NCBI GenBank assembly: GCA_016719815.1
Contig: JADJYK010000006.1
Span: 186,001-250,000 of the forward strand
Length of the DNA stretch: 64,000 nt
Source: Chitinophagaceae bacterium
GTDB taxonomy: Bacteria > Bacteroidota > Bacteroidia > Chitinophagales > Chitinophagaceae
Reading direction: 5' to 3'
Each line of letters starts with the position of its first letter. Within the stretch, counting starts at the first letter, position 1. The translations under genes were made by a program, and so were the position numbers. Shown here piece by piece: positions 30,070 to 41,600 of this stretch. Under the pieces are notes generated by a model, which was not told where the DNA came from, searched no databases, and was given only the letters and a program-made list of their open reading frames with translations.

Positions 30070-31513
30070 TTACCAAATAAATGTTCCAACGGATCCTGCT
30101 GCCAAAGCAGCAACAGTCCATTTGGTTTTGAATTTAATATTAAAACTTTCCGGCCCTGTTCCATCATTTAGTATAATCAGTACTTTCTTTCCGGCTGGCG
30201 TAACAAAAGCAACATTAGGCAGGGTTAAAGTGATAGTACTTGCAATTCTAACAGAACCCGCCGGAACAAATTTTGAAGCATGTGCGATGATGTAATAGCT
30301 TACATTCCGGATATATGATGAATTATCAATTGTTACAGCCCCCTTACATTCAGAGCAACCTCCTGCAGTATGTGGCTGATAAAAAGGATTGCTTGCAAGA
30401 TTCCACTCAAGTGCATTGCGGCTCCAATTGCGCATTGAACCAATAATTACATTCTTTGTATGCCACTTCAAGTCACCGTTGAAAGTACCGTTTGCACCGG
30501 TCCACTGCTCAGTAAAATAAAGATTCTTGTCTGGAAACACCGCTTTAACAGAAGACAAAGCGCTGATATCGCCTGCATACAGGTGAAATGCGGATCCGTC
30601 AATATACTGCCGGGCAGTTGCATCGTTCAAAACGGTTATAGGATAATTCGGGTTATCACAGTTATGATCCCAAATAATTATTTTAGTTGTGATTCCTGCC
30701 GACTGAAATGCAGGGCCCAAATGATTTTTTACCAACTCGGCCTGTTGTGCTGCCGACATTACCATGCTTGGGTTATTGCCTCCATGTTGTGGCTCGTTTT
30801 GTACCGTTATTGCATCAATAGTAATTCCTTTTGCTTTCATCTGCTGAATATACTTCACAAAATATTGAGCATATACGCTATAATACTGCGGGTTGCAGAC
30901 TGCCACCGATACTGCTGCCATTATCCTTCATCCACACCGGAGCACTCCACGGTGAACCCATAATCTTAATATTTGGGTTTATTGCCAGAATCCGTTTCAG
31001 AACTGGAATAACATCAACTGTATCTTGCGACAGACTAAAATTAGTAAGCGTTGGATCTGTTTGTCCGGCAGGCATATCATCATAGCTGAAAACTGATTCA
31101 TTCAAGTCTGATGCTCCAATGCTAACCCTAAGGTAGCTTACGCCAATGCTGTTATTGCCATTACCAAAAATTTCAGTTAACAATGCTGCTGACTGTGTAT
31201 TCGCATTTCTGTTAATGAGGTAAGCACTACCCCCTGTCAAAGTATAGCCAAAGCCATCAATTGATTGATGAACTTGAGCAGAATCAACTTCGATAGTATT
31301 GTATGAATTAGATGACGTTCCAAAAGAGAGAACTCCGGTTTGTTTTTCCAATAATACCGATTGGTCTGCCTTTGTAAGCCAGAAATCTACTTCATTAACA
31401 GATACTGGAGGCGTTGGTGGTGGCACCGGATCAGTATTCTTTTTAGAACAATCTCCACAGAAAAACAGAACAAATAACACAGTACTGATAATACTAATTT
31501 TTCCTCTTCTCAT
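30070..31513 (-). CDS. GH30 beta-glycosidase, copy 2 (one frameshift)
   Basis: Restored about 480 aa; a signal peptide or lipobox (FFCGDC) is followed by a Pro-rich linker. GH30 landmarks: QSIDGFGYTLTGGSAYL, SYLRVSIGASDLNESVFSY, MGSPWSAPVWMKDNGS, acid/base ITVQNEPQHGGNNPS, IIIWDHNCDNP, nucleophile NLYFTEQWTGA, and a C-terminal beta domain. beta-1,6-glucanase or related exo activity is expected. One extra base near 30886 breaks it; removal gives SLQPAYYSVYAQYFVKY. The ATG overlaps the stop of the upstream haloperoxidase-like gene by 4 bp (ATGA), typical translational coupling. Copies 1 and 2 are diverged tandem paralogues, so not a recent duplication. Confidence 0.83.
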
Positions 31514-32835
31514 TTTTTCATTTTTAAACGTTCATTTACAAGTGCTCCAACCTTCCTGCCATACTCGTTACTCACTATACATGAACCATGATAGTGAATA
31601 CCCCCATAAAACCGGGCCCAGTTATTTTCTATTGCGGCCTGCCTGAATGAAGTGAATGAACGGTTTTTTACACCGAACTCCAGCTCCGACGTATCTGTGT
31701 AAGCAAAATTGTCACCAAAAATATCAGTTAGAGCCTCAGCTGCAGAAGCAGATACAGTACTATGTCCGCATGTGTACTCTGGGAACGGAGGTGTTTGCAA
31801 GTATGGCCGCCATTCAGAATATCCCAGGTAGTTGTTAATAGCTGTTTCCGGACGGAGGAGATTACTTCTATATTTCTCATCCCAGCATTGAATAAATGCA
31901 TCGAAACCAGCAATAGCGGTTTTTGCATATGCAGCTACAGTTGTTGAAAAATCAGCCTTACCAGTCTGCGCTGCTATTCCCACTATGTTCATCCAGTGTC
32001 CCGGAGGTGAGAATTTCTTAGCAGTGAACATTACATGGCCTTCAACAATTGATCTGTTACCACGATCATCCCACAACTCTGCGATGTGTTTTTGCTCATC
32101 AGTCAAACTGTCACCGGCATTCTTAACCTCCATCACCCACTTATAGAATTCACTGTTCTTGTTATCAAGATTAAAAGCAGGGGGTCTTGGGGTTAGAAAC
32201 TGACTGGCACTATCCATCACAATTGGCCGGATTTTATTCCAATTTGGTTCCAATGCCTGGGCATACTGAGGTGGAGTAGGTACCCACCTAGCTTTAACAT
32301 CTGTTTTAATTTCATACTTTGGAGCGGTCCTTGTCTGTGCATAATTGTCCCCCTTGCTCCACGTTATTATTTGTCCGGAAACTGAATCGGCTAATTTTCT
32401 TGAAGCTTCTTTCATTTCACTGCTCATTCCCGACTCTTTTGCTATTGAATCCAGAATTGAAAGCTGATCTTTCATACTTCCTTCAGGGAAGGTTGTAGCC
32501 TCACCTGCTTTACAGAAAGCCAACAGTGCCGCAAACTGGAAGTTTACACCTGCTGTATCCGGAAAAGTAACGGTTGGCAAATGCTTTATCTGACCAGCCA
32601 ATGACTGAAATCTGCTATCACCAATTGCAACAACTTCATAAGCCGCAATTGCAGCATAAGTATAGCACCGGCTTGCAACTATTGGCGCAAGGTTATTGCC
32701 CATCACTACATAGTTATAGGCCTTGACTGTTTTTGAATACAGAAATGGGTCGTTAAATAAATTTTTATACTCCTTTTTTTCACTGCAGCCTGCAACAGCA
32801 AATATCACTGTCGCAACTGTTATTAACCGTTTCAT
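31510..32835 (-). CDS. Vanadium-dependent haloperoxidase/PAP2-superfamily lipoprotein
   Basis: 441-aa lipoprotein (lipobox AVAGC). The acid-phosphatase/haloperoxidase signature is visible in three parts: K-X6-RP (KYRSNLLRP), a GH block (YTCGHSTVSASAAEAL, CGH instead of SGH), and R-X5-H (RFYGGIHYHGS). The conserved Asp after the last His is replaced by Ser. In this superfamily the fold binds vanadate (haloperoxidases) or performs phosphatase chemistry. Bacteroidota often carry such a gene beside a VCBS/ASPIC-UnbV protein and SusCD, as here; the physiological role in that setting is not established. Full length and coupled to the downstream GH30 by a 4-bp overlap. Confidence 0.8.
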   Translation of the reverse strand: MKRLITVATVIFAVAGCSEKKEYKNLFNDPFLYSKTVKAYNYVVMGNNLAPIVASRCYTYAAIAAYEVVAIGDSRFQSLAGQIKHLPTVTFPDTAGVNFQFAALLAFCKAGEATTFPEGSMKDQLSILDSIAKESGMSSEMKEASRKLADSVSGQIITWSKGDNYAQTRTAPKYEIKTDVKARWVPTPPQYAQALEPNWNKIRPIVMDSASQFLTPRPPAFNLDNKNSEFYKWVMEVKNAGDSLTDEQKHIAELWDDRGNRSIVEGHVMFTAKKFSPPGHWMNIVGIAAQTGKADFSTTVAAYAKTAIAGFDAFIQCWDEKYRSNLLRPETAINNYLGYSEWRPYLQTPPFPEYTCGHSTVSASAAEALTDIFGDNFAYTDTSELEFGVKNRSFTSFRQAAIENNWARFYGGIHYHGSCIVSNEYGRKVGALVNERLKMKK

Positions 32836-32861
32836 ATAAGCAATTTTATAAATTAAATCCC

Positions 32862-35800
32862 TTAATAGTTTGCCCTGTAAAAGCTAATTGTATTATTATT
32901 TCTTGTTATCAGCATCAATTTATTCCGTCCCGCCTGTGTAACCCATTTTATATCCCTGGCCTCACCATCAAAAGTGGATATTATTCCATCTAAAATAAAC
33001 GTCTTCTTTTGCTTATCATAAGAAAAAGCAGCAGGTAGCATACCGTCATATCTGCCTTCGTAAGGAGTAACTCCATAATAGTTTCCTGCGGCCACAAACG
33101 AGGCCTGTCTAGCTATCTCATTTTTTGCAAAAGACATTAACGGTGCCATTTGTAACTCTTCAGGCAAATCAATCCTGACAAAGTTGCCCTTCCCATCGTT
33201 AATAAAGCAAGAAGAGCTCAACACTTCTGCCTTTAATTCCTGATAATCTTTGAACAAATCATAGAAGAGATATTGTACTGTTTTTCCGGCCACCTCACTA
33301 TACTTCAGATAGGCTTTCTTTAATACAGGCAATGACCTTTCCAGTTCATCCTTTGCAAGAAATGTATATTCTTTCCCATCAATTGTGTAACAAAGTACTT
33401 GTTCAACGGCACCATTATTATCAAAGTCTTTCATGTATAATTTTAATGGTCCATTTTTCCCCGACCAGAGCTTTGAGTTATGTCCCCAGTTTCCGGCAAG
33501 AAAATCAACAAAACCATCACTGTTCACATCTGCCGGCAATAGACATTGCCATAAACCTGTTGACTGAGGCACAGCTGTTTCAGTAAATCGTCCCTTACTA
33601 TTAATAAAAATCTTAAGCGGCATCCATTCTCCGGTAATAACAAGATCAGGCCATGTATCATTATTCACATCAGCAAATGCGGCAGAAGTAACCATACCTA
33701 CTGCTTGTAAAAAGATTGTTTCCCTGGTAGCCAAATCGAATTTGGCATTCCCATTATTCAGATACAGATATGAATTTACGGGCTGACCATAAGCTGTTTG
33801 ACTTGCCAGGTTGCCGATAAAAAAGTCATTATCTCCATCCTTATCAATATCAGCATAAGTTATACAGGATTTACTTTCATATTGAATAGGGAAAGCAAGT
33901 TCTGATTTTTTGAAATTACCTTTTCCATCATTTAAATATAGCCTGTCTGCACCTTCAATACTTGCCTTTAACACTTCATTCCCCCCGCTTGTCACTAACA
34001 AATCGGGATGCTTATCTCCATTTGCATCAAAGAAAGCCGCATCCACATCTTCACTTCCGGCATCTATCTCAAATATTGGCTTATTGCTTTCCGCAAAACT
34101 GCCGTCCTGTTTTTGTATAAACAAAGCACCTGGTTGTGTTTTGCCACCACATACATACATGTCATCAAGCCCATCGCCATTTACGTCTGCAACAGCCACC
34201 TTGGGGCCACGGGTTGAGAGCTTGTGAGGAATCAGGTACTGAATATTAAAATCGTAAAAATCATTTTCTTTGTGTTTCCATCCCGAAAGGAGCTCGACAG
34301 GACTAAAAACTTTTTTATTCCGAAACCACTGCGTATAATCAAAAAAATCCTGAGCACCAGCCTTTCTTAGTTCAACAGCCTTACCAGCTGCAAGATTCTT
34401 TAATAATTGATACGTCTGATCGGGCCAAACTATCAGCATACTATCGACGATTGATAATGTATCAAGCCCAAAGAAAAGCTTCGGCTCAACAGAAGACTGA
34501 AAGCCCCTTGTAAGAGTCAACTGCTGATATTGCAAACCATTTTTGGTGAACAGGTATGCTTTTGCCCCAAGGCCATATTTATTTAAGCTTTCGCCTTTGA
34601 AAGAAAGAACTATACTCTTTTTATTTTCCGTATTATTTTTTAAAATAAGTGCTTTCTCCTCAAGAGTATTAATTACCATGTCAAGATCGCCGTCATTATC
34701 TAAATCTGTATAGGCTGCACCATTGTAAAACCTTTCATCTTACTTGTTCCCCAATCATTGCTCACATCACTGAAAGAATAATCATTATTATTCTTAAAAA
34801 AGAAGGGATGGCAACTTCCTTCAGGCATCGCATCAATTGTTTCCTGATCGTACTTATCGGTAAAATCCAGGCCTTTTTTTACTGTCTGGTCAGAAACAAA
34901 TCTTACATAGTCCATATCCACTGGCCTTTTAGGAATTCCGCTTGAGACAAACAGATCTTTTCTTCCATCATTATCGAAATCAGCAAATAGAGGAGCCCAG
35001 CTCCAGTCTGTAGCTGAAACGTGACACCTCAAAGCCATATCACTAAAAGATACACCGCTGCCATTATTTCTTTGCAAACAATTTCTAGACACCTGGTGCT
35101 GGTACCCATTAACCGTCAGTTTCATGTTATAGATATCCGGATTCTCATCACTGCCATAAGTTTTAAGGGTCTTCTCGTCAGGCGGCAGCATGTCCACCGT
35201 CACCACATCCGGTTGTCCATCGTTATTGTAGTCGTTAATATCATTGCCCATACTGAAACGGCTGTAATGTCTGAAATGCTTTGCGCCGCTTTCAGAAAAA
35301 GTTCCATTGCCATTATTTATGTAGTAGTAGTCATTTTCATGAAAATCATTGCCAATATAAATGTCATCCCATCCATCATTATTCATATCAGCTACCGCAA
35401 GCCCAAGACCATATCCCAGATTACTCTGGTAAATGCCTGACTCTTTAGAAACATCTGTAAACTTTCCAGAAGAGTTTATGTCATTTCTGTAAAATCTGTC
35501 GCCGGCTATTGTATCATACGAGTGCCTTCTCATCGTATCAACCACATTCTGATGAGGCTGATACGATTGATTTAAAAGGTAACAATCAAGATCTCCGTCA
35601 CGGTCGTAATCAAAAAAAGCAGCTTGCTGGGAAAGACCTGAGAAGTCTAATGCATATTCTTTACTTTTTCAGTAAAGGTGCCGTTCCCATTATTGATATA
35701 TAGCTCATTAAATCCGTTAAGTCCAAATTTTCTGCTTACGGCGCAAACGTATATATCCAAAAAACCATCGCCGTTAATATCAGACATGGTCACACCTGAA

Positions 35801-36150
35801 GCCCAATCTGAATTCCCTGCAACACCAGCAGTTGGTGTAATATCATCAAACTTAAGGTCTCCTTTATTAAGGTAAAGTTTGTTATTTCCTTTAGTGTTTG
35901 CTGTAAAAAAAATATCAGTCAGCCCATCATTGTTTACATCACCAACTGCAACTCCGCCACCATTATAATAATAGAGATAGTAGAGAATATTAAAGAGTTT
36001 TTTTTCTGGCAACTTATTTGTAAAAGTGACATGAGTGGAGGATGAAGGCAGACTTGTAAAATGGTATTTTTTTTTCTGGCTGCATCCTGCTGCATAAAGC
36101 AAAAGAAGAAGAAGAGCCAGTTTCATATAACTATCTTTCCAATTTTTCAT
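32862..36150 (-). CDS. VCBS/FG-GAP repeat lipoprotein with ASPIC/UnbV domain, CRTAC1-like (two frameshifts)
   Basis: Restored about 1096 aa from the ATG at 36150; lipobox AAGC. At least twelve calcium-loop motifs of the DxNxDGxxD type occur (DVNNDGLTD, DINGDGFLD, DYDRDGDLD, DMNNDGWDD, DFDNDGRKD, DVNGDGLDD and others), as in integrin-type seven-bladed propellers; two propellers flank a central ASPIC/UnbV domain (about 510-580: NKYGLGAKAYLF, LFFGLDTLSIVDSMLIVWPDQ). Probably a large cell-surface binding protein downstream of SusD. Two one-base deletions: the T run 35660-35662 (restores KVKEYALDFSGLS) and the A run 34727-34730 (restores GFYNGAAYTDLDNDGD). The ligand is unknown. Confidence 0.83.
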
Positions 36151-36180
36151 ATTGCAAATTACACTCTGTAAGAGCAAAAT

Positions 36181-36214
36181 AAATGGGGATGTAAAAGAAA
36201 TTACATCCCCATTT
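36181..36214 (-). terminator. Strong intercistronic hairpin after the LamG gene
   Basis: Perfect 14-bp stem AAATGGGGATGTAA (36181-36194)/TTACATCCCCATTT (36201-36214) with a 6-nt loop, followed on the minus strand by ATTTTGC. It lies between the LamG gene (stop 36255) and the VCBS gene (start 36150). It may partly terminate transcription or protect the 3' end of the susCD-LamG message, lowering expression of downstream genes. Confidence 0.65.
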
Positions 36215-36254
36215 TCAAAAAAACTATTCTGTCAATAACAGCGAAAATCTCATG

Positions 36255-37102
36255 TTATTTTTTGGCAGTAAATAAAGCCTGTATTTCTGTAGCAGTTAAC
36301 ACTGTACTGTACAATCTAAACTGATCAATGCTACCCTTGAATGTACATGCCAGCCAGTCATCTGAATCGTAGCTGGTTGAAGGTCCTGCACCAACTCTGT
36401 ATTCACTGATTTTACTTGTTGCCAGATCTAAAGGACCGTGTGTGCCCCATGTTTTTACATTCGGATTTTGAACACCATCTACATACAGTTTAGCTGTACT
36501 GTTAGTCTGATCATAAGTAAAAACAAGATGATGCCAGTTGTTGTCACACAGACCGGCTATGGATTGTCCCCCTTCCCAGGTAAACCAAGTGTCACCAGTA
36601 TTAGTTACAAATTCGCTTTTTACTGCACAGGCTGTGTTATTACCTTCAAGGAAAAGGAAAGCAATAGCATTGCTCAATGGTAACCATCTACTGCCTTGAT
36701 TGACATCAGGTATTCAGGGCCATTACCACCGGCATTGTTCTTAGTTTGTCCGTCTTTTTTATACCAAACAGATATTGAAATACTCTTACTGGAAGCCCAT
36801 TCGTTAAAAGAAGGATACTTAATAAACTTCTTATTAACTCCGGTAACTCCTTTTCCACTTACGCCAGTAGAAGAAGTAAACGGATTATCAGATGCAAAGT
36901 TTGCTCTTACACTATCAACTGCATTCATCAGCGGGTTTGTAGTAGTACCATCGAAAGCGGCATAAAATTTAAGCGGGCCTCCAGGCGCATTGGCATCCTT
37001 TGGATAGTCGCCCAAAGCAGGCCTGTCCATTTTTTGGCAAGATGCCAGCAGTAAGGCAGCACAGGCTGCAAGGCTTATTTTTTTCAAAATATTTTTTTTC
37101 AT
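36255..37102 (-). CDS. LamG/concanavalin-like lectin-fold lipoprotein (one frameshift)
   Basis: Restored about 282 aa, lipobox LLASC (Cys22). From about 45 onward a LamG-like jelly roll: FYAAFDGTTTNPL, ISISVWYKKDG, WHHLVFTYDQTNSTAKLYVDG (the hallmark of this family) and the closing FKGSIDQFRLYSTVLTATEIQAL. It occupies the position after susD typical of surface glycan-binding proteins. A missing base near 36675 changes HWSNA to a stop; adding G restores the frame. Sugar binding is inferred from fold and position. Confidence 0.8.
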
Positions 37103-37129
37103 TTCAATTGTTTTAATTGATTAGAATTG

Positions 37130-37167
37130 TTTTCTGCCGGATTACTTTTTTCAGTTCCGGCAGAAAA
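37130..37167 (-). terminator. Hairpin between susD-2 and the LamG gene
   Basis: Stem TTTTCTGCCGG (37130-37140)/CCGGCAGAAAA (37157-37167), 11 bp perfect, in the 72-bp gap after susD. No long T tract follows on the minus strand. Such hairpins after susCD commonly mark a partial terminator or stabilising structure that keeps susCD mRNA higher than downstream enzyme mRNA. Confidence 0.6.
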
Positions 37168-37174
37168 CTATTTA

Positions 37175-38680
37175 TTACCAACAAGGATTCTGAACCAGTA
37201 TGCCCCCGGCAAAGTCAATAGCTGATTGAGGCAGCGGATAATACTTATGACAAGGTGTATAACCACTTGTCCCCAATATTGATTCTGCATCTCCCCACCT
37301 TACCAGATCAAAGAATCTTTCACCCTCCATGGCAAACTCAGACCTTCTTTCTTGTTTAATAGCAACCCGCATTTGTGCCTGAGAGGTGAAAGAAATTGAA
37401 CCCAAGCCGGCCCTGCTGCGAATCAAATTAACCCAGGTAGTTGCATTTGTTTGGTTTGTAGCGCCTCCTAATTCGTTGGCAGCCTCTGCAGCCATCAAAA
37501 CAACATCTGCATACCGAAGCAGCACATGGTTAAGCCAGGAGTTTTGTCTTCTGCCGGTCAATGTCTGCATTGATGGCTCCGGATAAACCTTCTTGTTCCA
37601 ATATGCACGGGGCAATACTGCAGGATAAGCAGGTACCGTTTTTCCATAACCGTCATCTTGTCCTGAATACAGAATAGTTGCGCTCCTCCTTGCATCGCCA
37701 GATTCATAAGATGCTTCCTGACCAGGTTCCGGTGTATTCCATCCCCAACCAAGATCCCATGTACCTGAGCCCCTTACACCCTGTTCTACTCCATATTCAT
37801 ATCCGTTATCTGGCACTCCGTTAGGGCCAACATTTGCTTGTATCTCAAACAAGGATTCCTTTCCATTTTCACCTTCAACGAGGAAGTTTGATTTGTAATT
37901 AGTCAGCAATTCATACTTAGTTGAACTAATGATTTGCTGACAAAGAGCCAATGCTCCTGCCCAATCCTGGCGGTACAACTTAGCTTTTGCAGCAAAGGCC
38001 ATTGCAGAGTATTTTGTTAAGCGGCCGGGATACTTATTATTACCTGCTGCGTTAATCCAATCCTCAGGTAAATTAGTAATACCAGCACTCAGATCTGCAT
38101 CAATTAATGCCCAAATCTGAGCTACTGTGGCCTTAGCCTTTTTCATGTCGTTAGGCACATAAACCCTGAAATCAATTTTGGGCACTTCACCAAAAACTCT
38201 CACTAAATCAAAATAAGACAATGCACGGAAAAACTTAGCCTCTGCAACATTGATCAATGAAGCCGGATCTGTCAACTGAAGTGAGTCCGCTGTTTGAATT
38301 ACTGTATTTGTTTTATTAATTAAATTATAATGGTGATCCCAATAAATGCTGCTTGACCAGTGTGATTTCTGATACTGGAAGTTATCGTAAATCAAACCCC
38401 AGTCTGCACCATCGCTGGCACTGCTGCCCTTCATGGCATCATCACCGCGGAAGGAGTTAAGACCAAACCATGGAATACTGCTGAAACCGTGATAGGCACC
38501 GTTACGATCAAGAAAGGCTCCATATAATCCGAAGGTAAGACCTTCCACACCACCCTGGTTCAAGTCTTCCAGCGAAGCCTGAAGGGGTTTACGATCGAGA
38601 AACTTCTTACAGCTCCCGAACATCATACCCATTGCCGGAACAGCCAGGATAAAAAGCAGGTTAAATATTTTCTTTCTCAT
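37175..38680 (-). CDS. susD: SusD/RagB-family outer-membrane glycan-binding lipoprotein (locus 2)
   Basis: 501 aa, lipobox MFGSC (Cys24) followed by KKFLDRKPL. Landmarks: NVAEAKFFRALSYFDLVRVFGEVP near 150, the KAKLYRQDWAGALALCQQ helix, NFLVEGENGKESLFEIQ and the C-terminal IKQERRSEFAMEGERFFDLVRWG block. It partners with the SusC encoded 19 bp upstream. It differs clearly in sequence from the first SusD at 4292, so the two loci probably recognise different glycans. Full length, no frameshift. Confidence 0.95.
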   Translation of the reverse strand: MRKKIFNLLFILAVPAMGMMFGSCKKFLDRKPLQASLEDLNQGGVEGLTFGLYGAFLDRNGAYHGFSSIPWFGLNSFRGDDAMKGSSASDGADWGLIYDNFQYQKSHWSSSIYWDHHYNLINKTNTVIQTADSLQLTDPASLINVAEAKFFRALSYFDLVRVFGEVPKIDFRVYVPNDMKKAKATVAQIWALIDADLSAGITNLPEDWINAAGNNKYPGRLTKYSAMAFAAKAKLYRQDWAGALALCQQIISSTKYELLTNYKSNFLVEGENGKESLFEIQANVGPNGVPDNGYEYGVEQGVRGSGTWDLGWGWNTPEPGQEASYESGDARRSATILYSGQDDGYGKTVPAYPAVLPRAYWNKKVYPEPSMQTLTGRRQNSWLNHVLLRYADVVLMAAEAANELGGATNQTNATTWVNLIRSRAGLGSISFTSQAQMRVAIKQERRSEFAMEGERFFDLVRWGDAESILGTSGYTPCHKYYPLPQSAIDFAGGILVQNPCW

Positions 38681-38699
38681 AATAATATTATTTCCTTAA

Positions 38700-41600
38700 T
38701 TAAAAATTAATGTTTATGCCACCTGAAATAACTCTTGGCAGAGGGTTAGTTCCTTCATCTATACCAAAGCTGGTAGAAGAACCTCCAAAATCAGGAGAAT
38801 AGCCTGAGTTCTTTTTCCATGTTTTGAGATTCTGAATATTGAAGAATACTCTCATACTCTTGATATAAGCCTTCTTCAGCATTTCTGAATTAAAGCTGTA
38901 TCCGATCTGCAGATTTCTGATACGTAAATAACTGCCATCTTCAATTCCATACGTAGAAGGAAGCCTGTTAGTGCTGTATGCATCACCCAAAAGTGGTTCC
39001 CAGTTAGAGGTACCGGCACCATGCCACCGATCCAGCTTGAACTTAGGATAGTTGAACTTTGTGTATGGAAGTTCAGAACTACCCCAGTACCTGTACACTT
39101 CGTTTCCATAAACACCCTGAAAGTCAACTCCAAAATCAAATCCTTTGTATTTCAATCCAACATTTCCGCCATAAGTAAAATCAGGAGTTGGGTTACCAAT
39201 AACGGTTCTGTCATCTGTTGTTATCTTACCATCTCCGTTTACATCCTTATATTTCAAGCAACCCGGAACATAGCTCGAACCTACGTTCATTACAGGCGAA
39301 GCAAGAATATCTGCATAGCTTTGGTACACACCTTCAACCACATAACCCCAAAAAGCGCCGATCGGATAACCAGGAACTACCCTGTTAGCCCTTTGCTCAT
39401 CATACCCGGACGTATAGGTTGATTCAAGGAACAGATTATCGTATGTGGTAATGTTAGCGGATACACTCAGGTTAAGATCTCTTGTCAACTTTTGATTATA
39501 GCTGGCCGAAATTTCAAAACCTCTATTCCGCATTTTACCCAAGTTTGTAAGAGTAGATCTGCCACCACCTGCATCTATCAAGGCCAGCAGATCTTTGGTT
39601 GTTTTATGGTAATAGGATATTTCTCCATGCAATTTTCTTCCTAACATATCGAACTCGATTCCCACTTCCTTTCCATCAACTGTTTCCCAATGCAGATTCT
39701 TATCAGCAAGATAAGTTTCGTTATATACAGGTACAATCAGGTTACCAAACACAGCACTTGAGCTGGTTGATATTGTTGGATAAGCAGGATAATCATATCC
39801 ATAAGTATTCTGAATACCTAACTGACCAAAGCTTGTTTTCAATTTCAGGTAGTCAAATACTTTCTGATTTTGGAAGAAATCTTCTTTGCTGATTTCCCAT
39901 GCAGCACCAATTGCCCAGAAATTCTGTCCCTGGTTGCCATAATCCTGGCGCCAGGCTGACGATAAGTCACGGCGGAATGATGCATTGAGCAAATACTTTC
40001 CTTTGTAGTTATACAAAAGCCTCATCAGGCTGGAAACTGTAGCTCTTTCCCACTGTCCAGAAGATGAAAGCCTTGTATCCTTATCGCCAAAACCATTGTC
40101 AACATACCAGAACCTTTTGTCGTTTGGTATCGGATCACCGGTTTGAGATTGCTTAACAGAAGCGTACAACCCTCTGAAATCATTATAATAAGTGGTGAAA
40201 CCACCGATAGCAGTAAGGTTATGGTCACCAAAGGCCTTCTTGTAAGTAAGAATATGGTCTTGCTGAAACTTATTCCAGCGCTGATTGCTTTGAGAAACTG
40301 AAGTAAGGTTGTAGCTAACATGTATGAAATTACTGTTAGAGATAGGATCGTAAAGGCTGTCAATAGGCCTGTAAGATCTTGCATCCACATTCGACATATC
40401 AGCATAAAACGTAGAACGGAAATTGAAATCCTTCAGGAAAGTAACATCAGCATAAATGCTTCCTACCATTCTGTTTTCATATGACAATTCTTTATCCCAG
40501 TTGTCGTTCAGTTCCCATGCCGGGTTTGCCATTTGTCCTGCCTGAATAGCCAGGTTGTAATAAGCACCCATTTCTGAGTTGTAAACCGGGGTAATAGGCA
40601 AGGTGCGGCGGGCAGTAAATAACAGTCCGTTTGCGGCGCCGTATGGATTCTTTTGTCTTACACCGCTAAAAGTGAAGCCCAGTTTTATTGACTTTCCAAC
40701 TTTTACTTCATCATTTAAATTAAGGGTGATTTTGCTCAGTTGCTGGTGTTTAATTACACCTTCTTCTTTTGTATAACCAAAGCCAAAATAAAGTTTGTTT
40801 TTATCTGTAGCTGTGGAAATACTCAGGTTGCTGGCCGACATTGCACCGGTTCTTGTTAATTCATCCACCCAATCAGTATTCCCTGTCCAGGGAGTAAAGT
40901 CAAACCACCCGGCACTTGATGGAGTAAGCCCAAGATTCATTTGTTCTTCTTCAAAGAGTGTTTTAAACTCTGAAGCATTTACCATATCAATCTTATCAAC
41001 CAGTTTCTTGGCACTGAATGTAGTATTGAAATTAATATTTACTTGTCCAGACTTTGCTTTTTTGGTGGTAATGGCGATAACACCGTTCGCACCTCTTACA
41101 CCGAAGATAGCCAGTGATGAAGGGTCCTTCAGAATTTCGATTGACTCAATATCGTTAGGGTTTAAAAGCCAATATTGTCATTGAAAATTCCATCAACAAG
41201 GTAAAGAGGCTTTAATCCACCAAGGCTGTTTGTACCTCTGATTACGAATATCAGGCTCCTGGCCCGGAGTACCTGAGTTAATTACACTTAAACCGGCCAC
41301 TTTACCTTGTAGAGAAGCAACGGGGTTTGTGTTTGGCTTATCTGATACATCACGGCCACTGAGTTTAACGATTGAACCTGTCAGGTCTCTTTTGCTGGCA
41401 GTACCATAACCAATCACCACCACTTCATCCATTTTACGGGTTGACTGAACCAGTCTTACACTGATTTGCTGGCGGCCACCTACAGAAACTTCCTGAGATT
41501 CGTAGCCAACAGCCGAAAATACCAAAACGGCATTGTCGGGAACAGTAATAACAAAATTACCGTTTGCATCTGTAGCTGTACCAACAGTAGAGCCTTTTAC

